From contig JAGLDW010000663.1 of NCBI GenBank assembly GCA_023145395.1, positions 1-7,148 on the forward strand: DNA of 7,148 bases, written 5' to 3'. Numbering within the stretch: the stretch's first letter is position 1; the number at the start of each line of letters is the position of its first letter. The notes beneath the pieces were generated by a model, which was given only the letters and a program-made list of their open reading frames with translations, had not been told where the DNA came from and made no database searches. A program made the position numbers and the translations under genes. The stretch comes from Lentisphaeria bacterium (lineage in GTDB: Bacteria; Verrucomicrobiota; Lentisphaeria; Oligosphaerales; Lenti-02). Below are positions 1-5,509 of the stretch, piece after piece.

Positions 1-1696
1 CGAACTCTCCGTGGAAGACGTTGTCGTGTTCATGCACGTCCACGCACATGGTGTTGTACCAGAGGCCGAGTTGGTGCGAGCCGGGCGCGGCCCAGAGCAG
101 GTTGTGGTGCAGGTCCACGTCACAGGTTCCGGCGTCGAGGTAGACGATTCCGAGCACCTTGATGCGCATGCCGAACGTGTCGTAGCAATCGTGCATGACA
201 TTGTAGACGACTTGCGAGTTCAGGCCGTTGAGCGTGCCGCCGCTCGAGTAGTAGCCCGTCAGAAAGCCGGCGTCTTTCGTCTGTAGCATGCCGTTGTAGA
301 GATGGTTGTGCGCAAACAGCGTCGCCATGTAGTCCATGGGACCGCGATCGCGCGATGCCTTGCTTGTGCCGTTGCCGTAGAAGTTGAAGAAGTGCCGACC
401 GGCGTTGCGCATGGTGTTGTAGGTGATTACGTGCCCGCCGACCAGGAAGTTTTCGTAGTCCTTGTAGTCGGATACCGCGTCGGTGATCGCGTTCAGGTAG
501 TGACTGCAGTAGTCGATTTCGTCGATGAGGCAATTGTGGATGGTATGATGATAGCCTCGGACGTAGAATCCGGCGCCAGCGCTGTAGCGGACGGTGCAGT
601 TGAGGAAGGCGTTGTCCCGGCCGCCGACAAAGATTCCGGTCTCGCCGGATTTGATCGTGTCACGGCCATTCTCGATTTGTCCGATGGAGTAGAAGCGGGT
701 GAAGTGCGAGATGTATTCCAGCGTGCAGTCGTCCACAATGCAGTTGGCCGAGCCGTCGAGGCGCATGGACGCGGCGTGGATGTTGAGACCGGCGATGCGG
801 ATGTGTGCTCGACCGCTCAGGTCAAAGGCGAGCTGGCGGCGCTTGGCTTCGACCTGGAACGGCTTGCGTCCAGACTTTGGGATCAGGTACAGCGTGTCGT
901 CCTGCCAGTGCCACTCCCCGGGCTGGTCGAGCGCGTTCCTGTGCCCGACGATCATGCCGCGCCCCTCTTCGGGCTGGTAGCGTCCGCCGTAGGCTGGTCC
1001 GAACCACCAGACTCTTGTCCGGTCGCCGACCGTGATCTCGCCGTCCTTCGACCCCTCGATGATGCCAGTTTGGGCCGACCAGCCTTGGTAGTGGACCCCA
1101 TAGTAGCATGCGCCCTTCCAGTGGTCGTCTGGAACCCCTTCGAGCAGCTTTCCGACGATGCGCCCCGGTTCCTTGACGGGGTTGGGGATGGAGAGCTCGG
1201 CGAATGTGGGCCAGAGTGGAGACAGATCCGAGACGTACATGCCCAAATCGCCTTCCGGCTGGTTCGGATGCCGCGCCTCGATGACCACCTCGCCGTTGAC
1301 GAAGACTTGGTTTCGTCCCTTGCCCAGCGTCCACGGCATGGGAGCCTTCCATATTGTGTCCGTGTGCCTTTCCCAGCCTGTGAGCGGGTCGCAGCCGGAA
1401 ATCACGACTGTGTCGTTCTCGTATAGCCTAACCGTGATGGGCTTGTCCACCATGCCGTTGCGTGGGAAGAGGACCGTCTCGCGATAGGTGCCGGCGTGGA
1501 TCAGCACCGTGTCGCCCGGTCGTGACCTGTCCACTGCGCCCTGAATCGTTTGCAGCGCCACATCGGGCTTCACGCCGAGGCCAGTGTTGCCGTCATCCCC
1601 CTGCGGCGAGACATGGTAGTCCACAGCCTGTGCGCAGTGCGCAAAGAGGATTGTCGCGGCGGCGCCGAGAACTAGGGTGCAGGTGTGTCGGCTCAT
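1..1696 (-). CDS. Secreted right-handed parallel beta-helix protein, 3'-truncated by window edge
   Basis: Translating the minus strand from the ATG at 1696 gives 565 residues with no stop, running off the left edge. Residues 1-24 form a signal peptide: a short basic start, a hydrophobic core (LVLGAAATILFA) and an AQA cleavage site before VDYHVSP. The Cys at 21 is not in a good lipobox. Residues 26-75 match the usual opening of beta-helix exoproteins (YHVSP.GDD, then AVDRSRPGDTVLIHAGTYRE). Residues 190-275 look like an inserted module rich in Trp and Tyr, ending in PGEW and LYLIP. From about 295 onward there are repeated beta-helix rungs ending in N/C/H ladders (NCIVDDC, LNCTVRYS, HNCLIDEI, ITYNTMR, FAHNHLY, VVYNVMHD, LHHNLLW). 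Such proteins usually bind or cleave extracellular polysaccharides, as lyases or glycoside hydrolases. I cannot assign a catalytic family, and the C-terminus is missing. Fold and secretion are well supported; substrate is unknown. Confidence 0.88.
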   Translation of the reverse strand, partial: MSRHTCTLVLGAAATILFAHCAQAVDYHVSPQGDDGNTGLGVKPDVALQTIQGAVDRSRPGDTVLIHAGTYRETVLFPRNGMVDKPITVRLYENDTVVISGCDPLTGWERHTDTIWKAPMPWTLGKGRNQVFVNGEVVIEARHPNQPEGDLGMYVSDLSPLWPTFAELSIPNPVKEPGRIVGKLLEGVPDDHWKGACYYGVHYQGWSAQTGIIEGSKDGEITVGDRTRVWWFGPAYGGRYQPEEGRGMIVGHRNALDQPGEWHWQDDTLYLIPKSGRKPFQVEAKRRQLAFDLSGRAHIRIAGLNIHAASMRLDGSANCIVDDCTLEYISHFTRFYSIGQIENGRDTIKSGETGIFVGGRDNAFLNCTVRYSAGAGFYVRGYHHTIHNCLIDEIDYCSHYLNAITDAVSDYKDYENFLVGGHVITYNTMRNAGRHFFNFYGNGTSKASRDRGPMDYMATLFAHNHLYNGMLQTKDAGFLTGYYSSGGTLNGLNSQVVYNVMHDCYDTFGMRIKVLGIVYLDAGTCDVDLHHNLLWAAPGSHQLGLWYNTMCVDVHEHDNVFHGEF

Positions 1697-1705
1697 AATT
1701 GTACA

Positions 1706-1712
1706 TCCCTTT
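1706..1712 (-). promoter_or_regulatory. Ribosome binding site of the beta-helix gene
   Basis: The minus strand reads AAAGGGA, nine bases before the ATG at 1696. This supports that start, which also begins directly with the signal peptide. Confidence 0.55.
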
Positions 1713-1785
1713 GTTGGACGGTGCGTTTCCATTCAGTGGACGGGCCCGTGCCGGTTCGAATCGGCTTTTCACGATTCCACTCCTC

Positions 1786-1813
1786 TTGACACGCTGTGCC
1801 ATGTGCCTACACT
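1786..1813 (+). promoter_or_regulatory. Candidate sigma-70-type promoter for murF
   Basis: A perfect TTGACA -35 box (1786-1791) is followed after 16 bases by TACACT (1808-1813). TACACT matches TATAAT at four of six positions, including the first two and the last. Transcription would start near 1820 and give a leader of almost 90 bases before murF. This is seen by eye only; a different sigma-factor consensus in this lineage would weaken it. Confidence 0.45.
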
Positions 1814-1839
1814 TATATCAGAGAATCTGATTTGCACAA
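1812..1839 (-). promoter_or_regulatory. Candidate divergent promoter for the beta-helix gene
   Basis: Read on the minus strand, TTGTGC (1839-1834) lies 16 bases before TATAAG (1817-1812). The -10 is preceded by TGA, giving an extended TGnTATAAG element. The -35 is weak (three of six), which fits an extended -10 promoter. The start would be near 1805, leaving a leader of about 110 bases. The -10 overlaps the -10 of the opposing murF promoter candidate. Confidence 0.35.
1817..1831. promoter_or_regulatory. 15-bp inverted repeat between divergent promoters, possible operator
   Basis: ATCAGA-GAA-TCTGAT has perfect 6-bp arms around a 3-base centre. It covers the predicted start point of the murF promoter and lies in the -10/-35 spacer of the opposing promoter. 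A dimeric regulator bound here could affect both genes. No regulator gene is adjacent, and an inverted repeat of this size can arise by chance. Confidence 0.35.
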
Positions 1840-1894
1840 TGTTGAGCACCTTTCGGGCTGCATGGCCTGAGGCTTTGATCGTGGCGCCGATTTC

Positions 1895-1900
1895 AGGAGA
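1895..1900 (+). promoter_or_regulatory. Ribosome binding site of murF
   Basis: AGGAGA is seven bases before the ATG at 1908. An in-frame TGA (1905-1907) directly precedes that ATG, so translation in this frame cannot start further upstream. Confidence 0.75.
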
Positions 1901-1907
1901 TAGGTGA

Positions 1908-3320
1908 ATGAACACGGCTCGATTTTTGTGGGACGAGCTGGAGTCGGTTGTGGCTGGGGAGTGGCTGCTTCCTCCCTCGACGTCGAAAGCTGGTGTGCGG
2001 GGTGTGATTGACGATAGTCGCTTTGTGTCCGCTGGCGCGCTGTTCGTCGCCGTGCGCGGGGAATTGGCCGACGGGCACAAATACATGGTGCAAGCCGCGC
2101 AGGCGGGGGCGACTGCCGTGTGCGTGGAGCGGATTTCCGAGGAGCAGCAGACCATTCTAGCCGAGCTTGGCGTGGCCTGCCTGCGCGCCGGAGACGGCCT
2201 GGTTGCGCTACAGGCGCTTGCACGTGCCCATCGACGTCGATTCAAGGATCTGGTCCTGGTCGGGATTACGGGAAGCTGTGGCAAGACAAGCACCAAGGAG
2301 ATGATTGCCGCCGTGCTGGAGCAACGCTGGCGGGGCGCTGTGCTGAAGACCGAGGGAAACACGAACAATCATTTCGGGGTGCCCAGAAACTTGCTGCGGC
2401 TGACGAATGGTCACCGTGCGGCCGTGATCGAGATGGGGAGCAATCATCCGGGTGAAATCGCCCTGCTTGCGGCCCTGGCGGAACCCACACTGGGAGTGGT
2501 GTCGAACATTGGACACGCACATCTCGAGTTCTTTGGCGATCTTGCTGGCGTCGCGTGCGAGAAGGGGGACATTCTGGCAGGCACTGCTTCCGACGGACCG
2601 GTTGTGCTGCCAACCGAAGCCGCTTCGCTCGAAACACTGAAGGAAAAGGCCGGTGCGCGACGTGTGCTTTGTTTTGGCAGTGGGACCGAGTCGGATATTC
2701 GTGTGAGGTATGAGGGTCTGGGCGACGACGGTGCGTATGGTGTGCGTCTTCAGTGGAGAGACAGTGGGGAGGAGCGTCTTTTGCACTGGTCTCTCGGAGG
2801 CGCGCACCAAGCGCTGAACGCCGGCGCGGCGGCGGCTGTGGGAACGGCGCTGGGCATTGCCCCGGATTCCATCGTCGCCGGATTGTCCGCATGTCGCCTC
2901 CCCGGAATGCGCATGGCGATTCACGAACTGGCAGGTGCGCATTGGGTGAATGATGCCTACAACGCCAATCCCGACAGCATGCGCGCGGGGGTTCGATGGT
3001 TTGCGGAACTGACGAAGCGGGTGCCTCGATCCGCGCTGGTTCTCGTTGTGGGCGACATGCTGGAGCTTGGGCACGATGGTCAAGACGAGCATGCCTCGCT
3101 GTTGTCCTGGCTTGCCGGGGAACTGCCCGGCGCCACGGTCGTGCCGGTGGGATCGCTCATGTGCGCGGCGGCGTGCGGCGCAGGCTTGGAGGGGTATGCG
3201 GATGTGGAGGCTGCAGCGTCACGAGTTGCGGAGTTGGCAGGAGAGGGGAGCTGGGTGTTTCTCAAGGGCTCTCGGGGCATCGCTCTGGAGAGTCTGATTC
3301 CTGCGGAACCTTCCAGATAA
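1908..3320 (+). CDS. murF: UDP-N-acetylmuramoyl-tripeptide--D-alanyl-D-alanine ligase
   Basis: MurF is the cytoplasmic ATP-dependent ligase that adds D-Ala-D-Ala to UDP-MurNAc-tripeptide, the last soluble step of peptidoglycan precursor synthesis. The 470 residues are a normal full length. The N-terminal UDP-substrate domain carries DDSRFVSAGALFVAVRG (35-51). The central ATPase domain has the P-loop GITGSCGKTSTKEM (119-132), then TEGNTNNHFGVPRNLL (148-163), EMGSNHPGEI (175-184) and SNIGHAHLEFFG (199-210). Lys219 sits where Mur ligases carry a conserved, often carbamylated lysine. The C-terminal domain has NDAYNANPDSM (348-358), VVGDMLELG (380-388) and FLKGSRG (451-457). The start is fixed by the upstream stop and the ribosome binding site. 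The gene stands alone, without mraY, murE or other division/cell-wall cluster neighbours. Its last 59 bases are also coding on the other strand. Confidence 0.97.
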   Translation: MNTARFLWDELESVVAGEWLLPPSTSKAGVRGVIDDSRFVSAGALFVAVRGELADGHKYMVQAAQAGATAVCVERISEEQQTILAELGVACLRAGDGLVALQALARAHRRRFKDLVLVGITGSCGKTSTKEMIAAVLEQRWRGAVLKTEGNTNNHFGVPRNLLRLTNGHRAAVIEMGSNHPGEIALLAALAEPTLGVVSNIGHAHLEFFGDLAGVACEKGDILAGTASDGPVVLPTEAASLETLKEKAGARRVLCFGSGTESDIRVRYEGLGDDGAYGVRLQWRDSGEERLLHWSLGGAHQALNAGAAAAVGTALGIAPDSIVAGLSACRLPGMRMAIHELAGAHWVNDAYNANPDSMRAGVRWFAELTKRVPRSALVLVVGDMLELGHDGQDEHASLLSWLAGELPGATVVPVGSLMCAAACGAGLEGYADVEAAASRVAELAGEGSWVFLKGSRGIALESLIPAEPSR

Positions 3321-4326
3321 ATTGTCCAGTGCGCTGCAGATGGTTGAGCTGTTCGATGCTCTGCTCTGACTTGCGCCGGACCGACTCGAGGGTGTTGAAC
3401 GCATTGTGGGGCGTGCAGACGACATCGTCGCGCGCCGACATCTCAAGCACGGCGCGCACTGTGGCGCTGTCCGGGCTCCTCCCTTCGCGCAGCGACACCG
3501 CCAATTCGGGCTCTTCGTCGTAGACATCGAGTCCAACCCCTCCGAGATGGCCGGATTCGAGCAAGTCGAGCAAGGCTGCGGCATCCGCCAATTCCCCGCG
3601 GGCGGTGTTGACAAAGATTGCCCCCTGCTTGAGCGCACGGAGGCGGTCATGGCCGAAGAAGTTGCGGTTGGCTGCAGTCAGATTCATGCCAACGGCGAGC
3701 ACGTCGGCCGCAGGCAGCGCCTCCTGGATGTCCATGTAGTGCAGACCGGACAGGTTGTGGACGGGATCCACGCCTAGGACATTCATGCGCAGGCCTCGCC
3801 CGATATCGACAATCTCTTTCCCGATGTTGCCCACGCCGACCACGACGAGTGTCTTGCCGGCGCATTCGCCGCCTGTCAGTCCGTCGCGGTGGAACGAGGA
3901 GAAGTGCGCACATTGCCGGGGCAGGCGTCGGAGCAATGCCATCCACATCATCATCGCCTGTTCCGCCACGGCCCGGTTGCAGTACAGTGGCAGGTAGCCA
4001 CAAGGCAGGTCCGCGCCTGTGCGGGTCCGGTATGCATGTATGTGGTCGTAGCCTGTGCTACGGGTCAGGATGCCCGCGAGGCGGGGTGCCCAGTGATCGG
4101 GAAGCAGGGACTGGGTGCGTACGCTGATCACAGGCGCGGGAGGTGCTTCCCCAATGCCAAATTCCTGGGTTGTGGCGGCCGTGAAACCTGCGCGGATAGG
4201 GTCGGGGAGAAAGTGCTCCAGTTCCTTCCTCTCCTCCTCGAACGCTTCAAAGAAAAACACATCGTATGGCATAGGGGCACCAGTGTCTCCGAGCGCGAAC
4301 GTGCGCATGCGGTTGAGAATTTTCAC
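3262..4326 (-). CDS. D-isomer-specific 2-hydroxyacid dehydrogenase, NAD-dependent
   Basis: This family reversibly reduces 2-oxoacids to D-2-hydroxyacids with NAD(P)H in the cytoplasm. The 354 residues contain TRSTGYDHI (88-96), a Rossmann motif VGVGNIG (163-169) with Asp187 at the end of the next strand (favouring NAD over NADP), NTARGELAD (240-248), GLDVYDEEP (265-273) and TPHNAFN (305-311). The catalytic Arg243, Glu272 and His307 are all present. Overall layout resembles D-lactate or phosphoglycerate dehydrogenase relatives, but the substrate cannot be read from sequence. The longest start is a GTG at 4326 that overlaps the dxr stop as GTGA, suggesting translational coupling. However, the first 18 residues are unusual for the family and the first core strand begins just after Met19, so an ATG at 4272 is a real alternative. 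Neither start has a clear ribosome binding site. The last 59 bases overlap the end of murF. Confidence 0.92.
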   Translation of the reverse strand: MKILNRMRTFALGDTGAPMPYDVFFFEAFEEERKELEHFLPDPIRAGFTAATTQEFGIGEAPPAPVISVRTQSLLPDHWAPRLAGILTRSTGYDHIHAYRTRTGADLPCGYLPLYCNRAVAEQAMMMWMALLRRLPRQCAHFSSFHRDGLTGGECAGKTLVVVGVGNIGKEIVDIGRGLRMNVLGVDPVHNLSGLHYMDIQEALPAADVLAVGMNLTAANRNFFGHDRLRALKQGAIFVNTARGELADAAALLDLLESGHLGGVGLDVYDEEPELAVSLREGRSPDSATVRAVLEMSARDDVVCTPHNAFNTLESVRRKSEQSIEQLNHLQRTGQFIWKVPQESDSPERCPESP

Positions 4327-5486
4327 ATCCGTTCAGCAGCGACAATGGAGGTGGCCAGGCGTCGGGCGTCGGCATCCGCACGCAGGATGGTCTCCAGCGA
4401 ATCCGCCGCCGAGGCTTGGATTCCGGCCATTGTCGCTTCGACTGTTCTCGAGATTCCCGGGAAGAGGAGTTCTCCCGAGATGAACTTGTCCACGGCTATT
4501 TCGTTGGCGGCGTTGTAGACCGCAGGCATGACGCCCCCTGTCGCGAGTGCCTCCTTGGCCAGCCGGATGGCGGGGAACCGGTCGTGGTCGGGCGGTTTGA
4601 AGTCCAGCCGCATCGCCTCCGAGAAGTCGAACCTTCGGAGAGGCGAATGGAGGCGTTCTGGGTAGGTCAGGCAGTATTGGATGGGCAGGCGCATATCCGG
4701 GTGCCCCATCTGGGCGATGACACTTCCGTCGGTGAACTCGACCATGGAATGGATGATCGACTGCGGGTGGACAACCGTCTCGATGCGCTCTGGAGGCATG
4801 TCGAAGAGCCAGCGGGCCTCGATGACTTCGAGCCCCTTGTTCATCAGCGTGGCGGAGTCGATGGTGACCTTTCCGCCCATGCTCCAGGTGGGGTGGGCGA
4901 GCGCCCTCTCCACCGTCACGGAGTCCAGATCCAAATCGGGGCAGTCGTGGAAGGGGCCTCCGCTGGCGGTGATGATCAGGCGTTCCACACTCTGCTTGCA
5001 CTCTCCTTCCAGACACTGGAAGATGGCGCAGTGCTCGCTGTCCACGGGTAGCAGTCGCACCCCGTGGCGGGCGGCTTCCTCCGTGACGAGGGCGCCTGCC
5101 ATGACCAGGATCTCCTTGCTGGCGAGAGCGATGTCCTTTCCTGCGCGAATGGCTGCGAGGACGGGTCGAAGCCCCGCCGTGCCGACGATGGCGCACAGGA
5201 CCATGTCCACATCGTCTCCAGCCAGGCGTTCGCAGAGTTGCTCCTCGTTCTCAAGGACGGCACAGTCCTGGTGGAGGCTGGCAGCGAGTTCGCTTCGCAT
5301 TTCGGGCAGCGGCGTATGGGTCCATTCGCAGCCGAATTCCCGTGCCTGCGCCGCCATGCGTTCCACCCGTGTTCGGGCGGCAAGCCCAACCACTTGGACG
5401 CGTTCCGGCCCCAGATGCGTGGCGACGCGCAGGGCGTTTTCCCCAATGGATCCAGTGGAGCCGAGGATGACAATGCGCTTGGTCAT
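4323..5486 (-). CDS. dxr: 1-deoxy-D-xylulose 5-phosphate reductoisomerase
   Basis: Dxr converts 1-deoxy-D-xylulose 5-phosphate to 2-C-methyl-D-erythritol 4-phosphate with NADPH and a divalent metal. It is the committed step of the MEP isoprenoid pathway and the target of fosmidomycin. The 387 residues are normal length. Visible motifs are the NADPH loop GSTGSIG (9-15), LASKEILVMAG (121-131), PVDSEHCAIFQ (147-157) with metal ligands Asp149 and Glu151, TASGGPF (173-179), HPTWSMGGKVTIDSATLMNK (198-217), the third metal ligand Glu220, HPQSIIHSMVEF (240-251) and NAANEIAVDKF (325-335). The residue after SEH is Cys where Asn is common. The start gives the classic MTKRIVILGSTGSIG beginning, but I see no clear ribosome binding site in the 23-bp gap after the sensor gene, so coupling to that gene is likely. 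Common dxr partners such as cdsA, uppS or rseP are absent here. Confidence 0.97.
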   Translation of the reverse strand: MTKRIVILGSTGSIGENALRVATHLGPERVQVVGLAARTRVERMAAQAREFGCEWTHTPLPEMRSELAASLHQDCAVLENEEQLCERLAGDDVDMVLCAIVGTAGLRPVLAAIRAGKDIALASKEILVMAGALVTEEAARHGVRLLPVDSEHCAIFQCLEGECKQSVERLIITASGGPFHDCPDLDLDSVTVERALAHPTWSMGGKVTIDSATLMNKGLEVIEARWLFDMPPERIETVVHPQSIIHSMVEFTDGSVIAQMGHPDMRLPIQYCLTYPERLHSPLRRFDFSEAMRLDFKPPDHDRFPAIRLAKEALATGGVMPAVYNAANEIAVDKFISGELLFPGISRTVEATMAGIQASAADSLETILRADADARRLATSIVAAERM

Positions 5487-5509
5487 AGACGGGGTGCTTT
5501 GCTCACTAC

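Noticed and set aside
302..1426. Long plus-strand open frame (374 codons) opposite the beta-helix gene
   Set aside because: The translation is Val/Ala/Asp-rich with no recognisable domain and no ribosome binding site. The minus strand has a signal peptide and clear beta-helix repeats, so this is an antisense shadow in GC-rich DNA.
1747..1773. GGTTCGAAT resembling a tRNA T-arm, with a GCCG/CGGC hairpin followed by TTTT
   Set aside because: The canonical T-stem does not pair properly and there is no acceptor, D or anticodon arm. As a terminator the stem is only 4 bp and no plus-strand gene ends upstream.
2208..3092. Long minus-strand open frame (294 codons) inside murF
   Set aside because: It is His/Arg/Thr-rich with no motif, and murF occupies the other strand with every family motif in place.
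1908..4326. Possible VanH-like link: D-2-hydroxyacid dehydrogenase beside murF, suggesting D-Ala-D-Lac wall precursors
   Set aside because: No D-Ala-D-Lac ligase or VanX-like peptidase is present, the genes are convergent rather than co-transcribed, and the dehydrogenase substrate is unknown.
4333..5196. Minus-strand open frame (287 codons) in another frame of dxr
   Set aside because: It is an Arg/His/Gly-rich shadow lying wholly inside the well-supported dxr frame.
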